Source of the DNA: Magnetospirillum sp.
GTDB taxonomy: Bacteria > Pseudomonadota > Alphaproteobacteria > CACIAM-22H2
Length of the DNA stretch: 64,000 nucleotides
Direction: 5' to 3'
Assembly (NCBI GenBank): GCA_027532905.1
Contig: JAPZUA010000001.1
Coordinates: forward strand, 1,361,950 to 1,425,949
Each line of letters starts with the position of its first letter. Positions within the stretch are counted from its first letter, which is position 1. The notes beneath the pieces are model-generated. The model made no database searches. It had not been told where the DNA came from and saw nothing but the letters and a program-made list of their open reading frames with translations. A program made the translations under genes and the position numbers. Of the stretch, positions 17,008 through 24,780 are shown one piece after another.

Positions 17008-17533
17008 CACGAAATCCGGCACGGTATTCTGGATCACCGGCCTGTCGGGGGCCGGCAAGACCACGCTTGCCGAATTGCTCGTCCCCGCTTTGCGCAACCG
17101 CGGCCGGGCGGCTGTACTGCTCGACGGCGATATGCTGCGCGCGATTTTAGGGCGCGAAGTGGGTGCATACGACCGCGCGGCGCGGCGTGAACTTGCCTTC
17201 GTATATGCACGGCTCGCACACGCGTTGGCCGCCCAAGGCATCGACGCGGTGTGCGCCACCATCTCGATGTTCGATGCGGTGCGCGAGTGGAACCGCACCA
17301 ACAACGCTTCGTATGTCGAGATCTATCTCGACGTCGCCTTGGCCGAGCGCGTGCGGCGCGATCCCAAAGGGATCTATGCGCGCGCACAAGCAGGTGCGGA
17401 AGCAGCCGTGCCCGGATTCGACGACGCGTTCGAAGCGCCCAAAGCGCCCGATCTCGTTTTCGGACCCGCACCGCTCCCGGCGCCCGACGCCTGCGTCGCT
17501 GCGATCCTGGCATGGCTCGACAGGCAGGCGTGA
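16994..17533 (+). CDS. CysC/APS-kinase homologue; candidate cytidine diphosphoramidate 3'-kinase (Cj1415-like)
   Basis: A 179-residue P-loop kinase of the adenylylsulfate kinase family: Walker A GLSGAGKTT (16-24), DGDML (44-48), and the lid region KGIYARAQAG. The usual I-S-P-Y/F stretch of true APS kinases is ISMF here, followed by REWNRTNNASYVEIYLDV. No cysD/cysN sulfurylase is present, and the gene sits inside a set matching the Campylobacter phosphoramidate pathway, where the CysC homologue Cj1415 phosphorylates the 3'-hydroxyl of CDP-phosphoramidate. I infer that role; ordinary PAPS synthesis feeding the overlapping transferase gene remains possible. Confidence 0.8.
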   Translation: MLSPDTKSGTVFWITGLSGAGKTTLAELLVPALRNRGRAAVLLDGDMLRAILGREVGAYDRAARRELAFVYARLAHALAAQGIDAVCATISMFDAVREWNRTNNASYVEIYLDVALAERVRRDPKGIYARAQAGAEAAVPGFDDAFEAPKAPDLVFGPAPLPAPDACVAAILAWLDRQA

Positions 17534-17580
17534 TCCCGACTAGCTTTTCCTTTGGTCCCCGATACGAACGGAAAAAGACG

Positions 17581-18378
17581 ATGGCAGGCGAAACTAGGGC
17601 AGGCGAAACCAAACTGGGCGATTTCACCGGGCTTGCGGCCGACTATACGCGCTACCGCCAAGGCTACGCGCCGGGCGTGGTGAAGGCCTTGCTCGGCCTG
17701 CTCGACCGGCCGGCCGCCCAGTGCGATGCGGCCGATGTTGGGGCCGGGACGGGTATTTGGTCGCGCATTCTGGCGCAGGCGGGTTTGCGCAGCGTGACGG
17801 CGATCGAGCCCAACGACGACATGCGCGGCAAAGGCAGTACGCATCGCGAAAACGGCGCCATCGCGTGGCGCAACGGCTCGGGCGAAGCGACGGGCCTCGA
17901 CGCACAGAGCGTGGATCTGCTGACCATGGCCTCGTCGTTCCATTGGGTCGATTTCGACAAGGGCACGGCCGAATTCGCGCGCGTGCTGCGGCCCGGCGGG
18001 CGCTTCTGCGCGCTTTGGAACCCGCGCCTCGTCGAGGCCAACGCGCTGACGGCAGCCATCGAATCCGAACTCGATCGCCGCTTGGTCGGCAAGCCGCGCG
18101 TGTCGTCGGGCCGCTCGGGCATCACGCAGACGCTGACCGCGCAGCTGTGGTCGCATCCTCTGTTCGAAGACATCGTCTATCTCGAAGGCCGGCACGTCGC
18201 CCATCTGTCGCCCGAAATCTACATGGGCGCTTGGCGCAGCGTGAACGACGTACGCGCGAAATTGGGCGAGGCGGGCTTCGCCGATTTCCTCGGCTGGGTC
18301 GAAAAGCGCATCGAAGGCCACAAGACGATCGAAGCCGTGTATCTGACGCGCGCTTGGGCCGCCCGTCGGCGCGCATGA
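17581..18378 (+). CDS. Class I SAM-dependent methyltransferase
   Basis: A 265-residue methyltransferase with motif I DVGAGTGIWSR (52-62), acidic ribose-binding residue in TAIEPND, and SVDLLTMASSFHWVDFD, as in methyltransferase domain 11/UbiE-like proteins. GGAAAAAG precedes the ATG; 47 bases separate it from the kinase gene and its stop overlaps the next start by four. In Campylobacter the phosphoramidate group is O-methylated and two putative methyltransferases (Cj1419, Cj1420) sit beside the glutamine kinase gene, so this is the likely counterpart. Position in the operon, not specific residues, supports that role. Confidence 0.8.
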   Translation: MAGETRAGETKLGDFTGLAADYTRYRQGYAPGVVKALLGLLDRPAAQCDAADVGAGTGIWSRILAQAGLRSVTAIEPNDDMRGKGSTHRENGAIAWRNGSGEATGLDAQSVDLLTMASSFHWVDFDKGTAEFARVLRPGGRFCALWNPRLVEANALTAAIESELDRRLVGKPRVSSGRSGITQTLTAQLWSHPLFEDIVYLEGRHVAHLSPEIYMGAWRSVNDVRAKLGEAGFADFLGWVEKRIEGHKTIEAVYLTRAWAARRRA

Positions 18379-20717
18379 AAGCGGCGGCAATCCGCCTCGA
18401 CCTTGCCGGCAAGGCGCAAACGCTGGCCGCCTTGCGCGGGCAGTTGGCGCACGGGCATGTGTTGCCGCTGCAGCATTTTGCCGTGGCCGAATGGCGGGCG
18501 GCGCGCGCTTCGGTGCTGGCGCGACTTGGCAACGATGCCGAGCTCCCCTTTCCGCTGATCGTGCGCTCGAGTGCGGCGGGGGAAGATTCGGCCAGTGCGT
18601 CGCAAGCCGGACGCTTTCTGTCGATCGCGAATGTGGCCGACGCCGATGCGCTTGCCGCAGCGATCGACGCGGTCGTCGCGTCCTATGGCGACGCGGCCAC
18701 GCAAGCGGCGAGCCGCGTGCTCGTGCAGCCGATGCTGGCGGCGCCGCGTCTTTCCGGCGTTGCCTTCACGCGCGATCCGGCCACGGGGGCGCCCTATCGC
18801 ACGGTCAATTACCATATCGGCGCCGATACGGCGGCGGTGACGGCGGGCAAGCGTGCCGAGTTGCAAACGCTTGTCTATATCGCAGGAGCGGGCGACGCGA
18901 TCCCATCGGAATTCGTAGGCCTCGACCGCTGCCTCGACGAGCTCGAAGCTTTGTTCGGCTCGCCTGCCCTCGACGTCGAATTCGCGATCGACCAGGCGGG
19001 CGCTGTCGCAATCCTGCAAGTGCGCGCCCTTGCCTGCCCGCCGGGGGCCGCGATCGACGAGGCGCTGCACGCGGCCTTGGACCGCATTTCGGAGAAAGTG
19101 GCTGCGGGCTTGCGGCCGCATCCGTTTTTGTTCGGGCCGCGCACGGTGTTTGCGGTGATGCCCGACTGGAACCCGGCCGAGATCATCGGCCTTAGGCCGC
19201 GCCCGCTTGCGCTGTCGCTCTATCGCGAGCTCGTGACCGACGCGATCTGGGCCTACCAGCGCGACAATTACGGCTACCGCAATCTGCGCAGCTTTCCGCT
19301 GATGGTGTCCTTCGAGGGCCTGCCCTATATCGACGTGCGGCTGAGCTTCAATAGCTTCGTGCCGCGCGATGTTTCGCCCGCTTTGGCCGAACGTTTGGTC
19401 GCCCACTATATAGGTCGGCTCATTGCCGCCCCCGTGCTCCACGACAAGGTCGAGTTCGACATCGTCTTCTCGTGCTACGATTTCACGCTGCGCGAACGCC
19501 TCGAAGGGCTCGACGAGCGCGGTTTTTCGGCATCCGAGCGCGCGGCACTGGCTGAGTCGCTGCGCACGCTCACCAACAACATCCTGCGGCCCGACGGGCT
19601 GTGGCACCAGGACGAAGCGCGGCTTGTCGATCTCGACAAGCGCTACCAAGCGCTCGCCCTTGCCAAGCTCGATCCGGTCGCGCGCATCTATTGGCTGCTC
19701 GAAGACTGCAAGCGCTACGGCACTTTGCCGTTTGCGGGGCTCGCCCGCGCAGGCTTCATCGCGATGCAGATTCTGCGCTCGCTCGTGGCCGTGGGCGTGC
19801 TCGACGAGGACGGGCTTGCCGCCTTCATGGCCTCGGTCGACACGGTGGGTACGCGCATCGGCCGCGATCTGGCCGCGATGCCGCGCTGGCAGTTCCTCGA
19901 GACCTACGGCCATCTGCGCCCCGGTGCCTACGACATTCTGTCGCCGCGCTACGACGAGGCGCCGGACCTCTATTTCGATTTTGCGCAAGCGGCGAACCGC
20001 CCCGCCCCGCCGCCGCACAAACCCTTTGCGCCCGACGAAGCCATGCGCGCGAAGATCGCCGCATTGCTTGCACAGCACGGGCTCGAAACCGACGTCGACG
20101 GGCTGTTCGCGTTTCTGGCGGGCGGCATTCGCGGGCGCGAGCGCGCCAAGTTTCTGTTCTCGCGCAATTTGTCGCTGGCCTTGGCCGAGATCGGCAAGCT
20201 CGCCGCAGCACACGGGCTCAATCTCGACGATGCGTCGCATCTCGACATCCGCACGATCTACGAGCTTTACGTCGGCAGTGCGGATATCGGTTCGGCGTTG
20301 CGCGAAAGTGCGGCGGCGGGGCGTGCGCGCCAGAAGCTCGCGCAGCGCCTGGTGCTACCGCCGCTCATCTACACGCAAGCGCATGTGCGCGCCTTCCACT
20401 TCCCGCCGAGCGAGCCCAATTTTGTCGGCCGCAGCCGCGCGCAAGGAACGGTGAGTGCGGCCGACGCCGGCAGCGATCTTGCCGGCAAAATCGTGGTCGT
20501 CGCCAATGCCGATCCGGGTTTCGACTGGCTGTTCTCGCGCCGCATTGCGGGCTTCGTGACCGCCTATGGCGGGGCCAATTCGCACATGGCAATCCGTGCC
20601 GGCGAAACCGGCACGCCCGCCGCTATCGGCGTGGGCGAGCGCGCGTTCGAGACCTATCGCCGGGCGCGCGCACTCGATCTCGACTGCGCCAATCGGCGCA
20701 TCGTGGCGATCCAATGA
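18375..20717 (+). CDS. PEP-synthase-like dikinase; candidate L-glutamine kinase (Cj1418-like)
   Basis: A 780-residue enzyme in three parts: an N-terminal PPDK/PEP-synthase ATP-binding domain (about 1-225, with LIVRSSAAGEDSASASQAGR at 61-80), a long central segment (about 240-690) without the PEP/pyruvate barrel motifs, and a C-terminal swivelling phosphohistidine domain (about 700-780) with GGANSHMAIRAGETGTPAAI and catalytic H737. This layout occurs in rifampin phosphotransferase and in Campylobacter Cj1418, which phosphorylates the amide of L-glutamine with ATP to AMP and phosphate. The order 1418-1417-1416 types following is the same here. I infer glutamine kinase; a drug or sugar dikinase is the alternative. 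Confidence 0.82.
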   Translation: MKAAAIRLDLAGKAQTLAALRGQLAHGHVLPLQHFAVAEWRAARASVLARLGNDAELPFPLIVRSSAAGEDSASASQAGRFLSIANVADADALAAAIDAVVASYGDAATQAASRVLVQPMLAAPRLSGVAFTRDPATGAPYRTVNYHIGADTAAVTAGKRAELQTLVYIAGAGDAIPSEFVGLDRCLDELEALFGSPALDVEFAIDQAGAVAILQVRALACPPGAAIDEALHAALDRISEKVAAGLRPHPFLFGPRTVFAVMPDWNPAEIIGLRPRPLALSLYRELVTDAIWAYQRDNYGYRNLRSFPLMVSFEGLPYIDVRLSFNSFVPRDVSPALAERLVAHYIGRLIAAPVLHDKVEFDIVFSCYDFTLRERLEGLDERGFSASERAALAESLRTLTNNILRPDGLWHQDEARLVDLDKRYQALALAKLDPVARIYWLLEDCKRYGTLPFAGLARAGFIAMQILRSLVAVGVLDEDGLAAFMASVDTVGTRIGRDLAAMPRWQFLETYGHLRPGAYDILSPRYDEAPDLYFDFAQAANRPAPPPHKPFAPDEAMRAKIAALLAQHGLETDVDGLFAFLAGGIRGRERAKFLFSRNLSLALAEIGKLAAAHGLNLDDASHLDIRTIYELYVGSADIGSALRESAAAGRARQKLAQRLVLPPLIYTQAHVRAFHFPPSEPNFVGRSRAQGTVSAADAGSDLAGKIVVVANADPGFDWLFSRRIAGFVTAYGGANSHMAIRAGETGTPAAIGVGERAFETYRRARALDLDCANRRIVAIQ

Positions 20718-21298
20718 GGGTGTTGCTGGTGAGCCAGCGCGTGGTCGTCGATCCGCGTCACGGCGAACGGCGCGACGCGCTCGACCAGCGTTGGAGCGAA
20801 TTTCTCGCAGCATCCGGGTTCTTGTGCGTGGCCCTGCCGAACCATCCGCAAAATGCCGCCGCGTTTGTCGAAGCGCTGGCACCTGCGGGCGTCTTGCTCA
20901 CCGGCGGCGACGATCTCGGCGATGCGCCCGAACGCGACGCAGCCGAAGAGATCGTCGTCGCGTGGGCGCTGGCGCACAAGCGGCCCGTCTACGGCGTGTG
21001 CCGCGGCTTCCAGTTTCTGCTCCAGCGCGCGGGCGCCAAGCTCGAGCGCATCGCAGGCCATGTCGCAATACGGCATGCGCTTAGCGACGGCACAAGCGTG
21101 AACAGCTTCCACGATTGGGGCACGGCGCATGTGCCGAAGGGCTGGACCGAAATCGCGCGCGCACCGGACGGCACGCTCGAGGCGGCACGCGCCGACGACG
21201 CAGCGCTCGCGGGCCAAATGTGGCACCCAGAGCGCGAGATGCCGTTCGCGACGCGGGACATCCAAACCATCGCAGCGTTTTTCGGAGGAGGCCCATGA
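20714..21298 (+). CDS. Class I glutamine amidotransferase (peptidase C26); candidate gamma-glutamyl-CDP-amidate hydrolase (Cj1417-like)
   Basis: A 194-residue single-domain hydrolase. The nucleophile is C96 in YGVCRGFQ and the His-Glu pair is H171-P-E173 in MWHPEREM, giving a full catalytic triad; TGGDDLGD is the family's oxyanion-side loop. Relatives cleave gamma-glutamyl bonds (PuuD type), and Cj1417 removes glutamate from CDP-L-glutamine to release cytidine diphosphoramidate. It overlaps the dikinase gene and the nucleotidyltransferase gene by four bases each, so the three are made in step. No synthetase partner for ordinary ammonia transfer is present. Confidence 0.85.
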   Translation: MRVLLVSQRVVVDPRHGERRDALDQRWSEFLAASGFLCVALPNHPQNAAAFVEALAPAGVLLTGGDDLGDAPERDAAEEIVVAWALAHKRPVYGVCRGFQFLLQRAGAKLERIAGHVAIRHALSDGTSVNSFHDWGTAHVPKGWTEIARAPDGTLEAARADDAALAGQMWHPEREMPFATRDIQTIAAFFGGGP

Positions 21299-22017
21299 AA
21301 GGCTTGATCCTGGCGGCCGGGCGCGGCTCGCGCATGGGGGCCCTTACCGACGCCAAACCCAAATGCCTCGTCGAGATCGGCGGACGCAGCCTGCTCGATC
21401 GCCAGATCGCCGCACTCACGGCAGCGGGCTGTGCCGAGATCGGCATCGTGCATGGCTGGCAGGGCCACATGCTGGCGCAAGGAGGACTCGTGCGCTTCGC
21501 CAATACCAATTGGCAGACGACCAACATGGTGCGCTCGCTCGAATGTGCGGCTGCGTGGCTTGGCGCCGACATTTGCCTCGTGAGCTACAGCGACATTTTT
21601 TATCCAGCTTCGGCCGCCGCCAAACTCGCTGCGTGCGACGCACCCCTGGCCATCGCTTACGACCCGCTTTGGTTGGCGCTGTGGCAGCAGCGTTTTGCCG
21701 ATCCGCTGGCCGATGCCGAAACCTTCCGCCGCAGCGCGGACGGGCAGCTGATCGAGATCGGCGGCAAAACAAAAGACGTCGCCGAGATCGAAGGCCAGTA
21801 TATGGGCCTCCTGCGTTTCGCCCCCGCCGGCTGGGCAAGCGTGGCGGCCTATCTTTCGACCTTGCCCGCCGCCAGCGCCGACCGGCTCGACATGACGGGC
21901 CTGCTCAAAGCGCTGCTCGCGCAAGGGACGGCAATCCACACCGTCGCGGTCGACGGCCCGTGGGGCGAAGTCGACAGTGCAAGCGATCTCGAACTCTACA
22001 GAACTTGGAGCGTGTGA
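21295..22017 (+). CDS. Nucleotidyltransferase; candidate CTP:phosphoglutamine cytidylyltransferase (Cj1416-like)
   Basis: A 240-residue Rossmann-like NTP transferase with the signature LAAGRGSRMG (6-15) and K21-P-K23, metal-binding aspartate in YSDIFY and a late acidic WGEVDSASDLELY. It resembles LicC-type phosphocholine cytidylyltransferases and sugar-1-phosphate transferases. In C. jejuni the equivalent Cj1416 couples CTP to L-glutamine phosphate. NTNWQTTNMVRSLECA, a conserved LicC-family segment, favours CTP use over sugar nucleotides. It is coupled by overlaps to both neighbours. Confidence 0.84.
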   Translation: MKGLILAAGRGSRMGALTDAKPKCLVEIGGRSLLDRQIAALTAAGCAEIGIVHGWQGHMLAQGGLVRFANTNWQTTNMVRSLECAAAWLGADICLVSYSDIFYPASAAAKLAACDAPLAIAYDPLWLALWQQRFADPLADAETFRRSADGQLIEIGGKTKDVAEIEGQYMGLLRFAPAGWASVAAYLSTLPAASADRLDMTGLLKALLAQGTAIHTVAVDGPWGEVDSASDLELYRTWSV

Positions 22018-22772
22018 TGGCGAAGGCAGGAAAACTCGACGGTCGCAAAGCGCTGGTCACCGGCGGCAATACGGGCATCGGCCGCGCCGTAGCGCTGGCT
22101 TATGCCGCCGAAGGGGCCGACGTGACCGTGGCTTGGCACGCGGACCCGAAGGAAGCCGAAGCAACCGTTGCCGCGATCGTGGCGTTGGGCCGCCAAGCGA
22201 TCGCCGTACGCGCCGACGTGACCAGCGAGGCGAGCGTGGCGGCTTTGTTTGCTTCCCACCGCAAACGCTTCGGCAGGCTCGACATCCTCGTGAACAATGC
22301 CGGCATCCAGAAATCGCAGAAGCTCGAGAAGACGACCCTGGCCGATTGGGAGCGTATGCTCGCCGTGCATCTGCGCGGCGCCTTCCTGTGTTCGCGCGCC
22401 GCCGCTGTCTTGATGCGTCGGCAAAAGCAGGGACGCATCGTCAATGTGTGCTCGCAGCTCGGCTATATCGGGCGCGCAGAATATCTCGCCTACAGCACCG
22501 CCAAAGCCGGGCTCATCGGCTTCACGCGGGCCCTTGCCAAAGAACTGGCACCCGCAGGCATCCTTGTGAACGGCGTGGCGCCGGGCCTCGTCGATACGGG
22601 CTTCGATCCGCTGTCGACTGCGGCCAAACGTGCGCACGCGCGAAGCTTGCCGCTGAAGCGCCTCGGCACGCCCGGCGACATGACGCCCGCTTTCGTGTTT
22701 CTGGCCAGCGACGAGAGCCGCTATTTCTGCGGCCAGCTCCTGCACCCGAATGGCGGCGAGATCATGCCGTAG
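22017..22772 (+). CDS. Short-chain dehydrogenase/reductase
   Basis: A 251-residue classical SDR with cofactor loop TGGNTGIG (15-22), NNAG (93-96) and catalytic S146, Y159, K163. The acidic/basic residues after strand 2 (WHADPKEAE) do not settle NAD versus NADP. It closes the operon with a TGATG overlap of one base after the nucleotidyltransferase gene. There is no SDR in the known core phosphoramidate donor pathway, so it may act on the acceptor or tailor the product. Its last 11 bases overlap the 3' end of the convergent AllA-like gene. Confidence 0.9.
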   Translation: MAKAGKLDGRKALVTGGNTGIGRAVALAYAAEGADVTVAWHADPKEAEATVAAIVALGRQAIAVRADVTSEASVAALFASHRKRFGRLDILVNNAGIQKSQKLEKTTLADWERMLAVHLRGAFLCSRAAAVLMRRQKQGRIVNVCSQLGYIGRAEYLAYSTAKAGLIGFTRALAKELAPAGILVNGVAPGLVDTGFDPLSTAAKRAHARSLPLKRLGTPGDMTPAFVFLASDESRYFCGQLLHPNGGEIMP

Positions 22773-23259
22773 CGGACGGGAATACCAGCCGGTACGCGCG
22801 GTCGAGCGGCAGCGTGCGGTGGTCGGTCTCGTTGGTGTCGGACAGTTCGAGATTGAAGAAGTCGCATTTGGGCGGCGCGAAATATGGCCCCGCATGCCAC
22901 GTGCCGACATGCAGCTTGATCGCGACATTGCCCGGAATCGCGAACGCGGCAAGCCGCTTGGGGTCCGGCACGTCGCCGGGCGGGGCCACCAGCAGATACC
23001 ACGGCACGCCGCCCACGCTCGCCAGACATTGCGTGACGCGCACATGGCACGTAATGCCGCGAATCGTCGGCTCGCGCCGGGCGAGCGCCATGATGTAGAA
23101 GCGCGGCGTGCCGGCCGACAACACAAGCTCGGCATCCTGCGGCCCGAACAAAGCGCCGTCTTCGGTCGCCGCGATGAGCTGGCCGTAGGGGGCGAATGCC
23201 GATGCGGCGATCGGTTGCGGCACGAGATCGACAAGTTCGGCGGTTTGGGTCGGGGTCAT
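22762..23259 (-). CDS. Ureidoglycolate lyase (AllA) family protein
   Basis: A 165-residue cupin-fold protein with the family start VDLVPQPIAASAFAPYGQLI and the metal-site region KLHVGTWHAGPYF. AllA enzymes release urea from ureidoglycolate in allantoin breakdown. No allantoin genes surround it, so the function could differ. It converges with the SDR gene (11-base overlap) and is divergent from the flavoprotein gene at 23326. Confidence 0.8.
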   Translation of the reverse strand: MTPTQTAELVDLVPQPIAASAFAPYGQLIAATEDGALFGPQDAELVLSAGTPRFYIMALARREPTIRGITCHVRVTQCLASVGGVPWYLLVAPPGDVPDPKRLAAFAIPGNVAIKLHVGTWHAGPYFAPPKCDFFNLELSDTNETDHRTLPLDRAYRLVFPSATA

Positions 23260-23325
23260 TGCGCACTTGCTCCGGCGTAGGAATTGCACATCATTGGCTG
23301 CCCTTTTCCCCTTGGCAAGAGAACG

Positions 23326-24780
23326 ATGCGCTACGAACAAAGCGGCTATCCCCCGATCGACCTCGCAAGCCCGGCGCTGCAAGCATTGGCCGCCCAAGCG
23401 CAGGCCGAAATCGCGGCCCTCGCCTATCCCGCACGCAGCTGGGTCGAGCGCCGTTCGCCTGCGGGCGAAGAATGGTGCGACGTCGCAATTGTCGGCGGCG
23501 GGCAATCGGCATTGGGCCTTGCCTTCGGCCTGCAACGCGCAGGCGTGCCGGACACGCTGTGCTTGAGTGCGGCAGCGCCCGGCGAGGCCGGGCCCTGGCA
23601 GACCTATGCGCGCATGGAAACGTTGCGCACGCCCAAAGACCTTGTCGGCCTCGAATTCGGACTGCCGAATTTGGGCTTCCGGCGCTGGTACGAGGTGCAG
23701 TTCGGCACAGCCGCGTGGGAGGCACTCGGCCGCATCGCGCGCGTGCATTGGGCGGCCTATCTCGATTGGTACGCGGCCGCGACGTGCGCCAAAATTCGCC
23801 ATCGAACGAACGTCGAAGCGATCCGCCCGATCGCGGGCGGCTTTGCCTTGGCGCTGCAAGGGCCCGAGGGGCCCAGCACGCTCCATGCGCGCCGCGTGGC
23901 GCTGGCCACCGGCTTCGAGGGCAGCGGCGGCTGGGACGTGCCCGCCCACATCAAAAACAACGTGCCGCCGCATGCCTATGCGCATTCGAACGGCCCGCTC
24001 GCGACAGGCCAGGTCGCGGGCAAGCGCGTGGCCGTGCTCGGCCACGGTGCGTCGGCCTTCGACAATGCGGCGTGGGCGTTGGCCAACGGTGCGACGCGCG
24101 TCGATCTCTGTTTCCGACGTGCCAAACTGCCCGAGATCAATCCGCATCGCTGGGCCGAACAGGCGGGCTTTCTCGACCATTTCTACGATCTGCCGGACGC
24201 GCTGCGCTGGCAGCTCGGCGTTACCTTCCGCCGCATGGACCAGCCGCCGACGGCGAACGGCGTTGCCGCCGCCACTTCGTATCCAAACTTCGAAGCGCAT
24301 CCGGGCCGCGATTGGCTTCGCATTGCTGTGGACGGCGACGCGATCCGCATCGACACGCCGAAGGGGCCGCTGGTCGCCGATTTCCTGATCTGCGCCACCG
24401 GCCTTGCGACCGACCTTGCGCGCCGGCCCGAACTCGATCTTGTGCGCGAACACATCGCCCTGTGGGCCGACCGCTACATGCCGCCGCCCGCGTTGGCACA
24501 TGCGGGACTGGGCGCATCGCCCTATCTCGGCCCCGATTTCGAATTCCTCGAACGGCGGCCGGGATCGGCCCCCTATCTCAAACATCTGTTCTGTTTCAGC
24601 TACGCGGCCATGGCGAGCCATGGCGGGCAATGTACCTCGATCAGCGGCCATAAATTCGCGCTGCCGCGCCTCGTGCGCGGTGTGGCACGCTCGCTGTTCC
24701 TCGAACAGGCCGACACATTGATGCCGGGCCTCGAAGCGTTCGACGAGCGCGAGATCCTGCTGCCGAGCGCGACGGCCTAG
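23326..24780 (+). CDS. FAD/NAD(P)-binding oxidoreductase, flavin monooxygenase-like
   Basis: A 484-residue two-dinucleotide-fold flavoprotein. The FAD loop is [14 protein letters not shown] (53-66), and a second Rossmann loop is [14 protein letters not shown] (about 235), with an ATG motif (ICATGLATD) late, as in single-component flavin monooxygenases. [17 protein letters not shown] is typical of this FMO branch. The start at [10 protein letters not shown] has an upstream purine-rich AAGAGAACG. It could hydroxylate an amine or sulfur substrate; whether it acts with the preceding operon is not shown. Confidence 0.8.
   Translation: MRYEQSGYPPIDLASPALQALAAQAQAEIAALAYPARSWVERRSPAGEEWCDVAIVGGGQSALGLAFGLQRAGVPDTLCLSAAAPGEAGPWQTYARMETLRTPKDLVGLEFGLPNLGFRRWYEVQFGTAAWEALGRIARVHWAAYLDWYAAATCAKIRHRTNVEAIRPIAGGFALALQGPEGPSTLHARRVALATGFEGSGGWDVPAHIKNNVPPHAYAHSNGPLATGQVAGKRVAVLGHGASAFDNAAWALANGATRVDLCFRRAKLPEINPHRWAEQAGFLDHFYDLPDALRWQLGVTFRRMDQPPTANGVAAATSYPNFEAHPGRDWLRIAVDGDAIRIDTPKGPLVADFLICATGLATDLARRPELDLVREHIALWADRYMPPPALAHAGLGASPYLGPDFEFLERRPGSAPYLKHLFCFSYAAMASHGGQCTSISGHKFALPRLVRGVARSLFLEQADTLMPGLEAFDEREILLPSATA

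Noticed and set aside
16994-17533. Simple reading as sulfate-assimilation cysC
   Set aside because: No sulfurylase genes, an altered ISMF segment, and position inside a set matching the phosphoramidate pathway make that label misleading, though PAPS formation is not excluded.
18219-20240. A 673-codon frame antisense to the dikinase gene
   Set aside because: Composition is typical of a shadow frame and it contradicts a well-supported enzyme with intact motifs.
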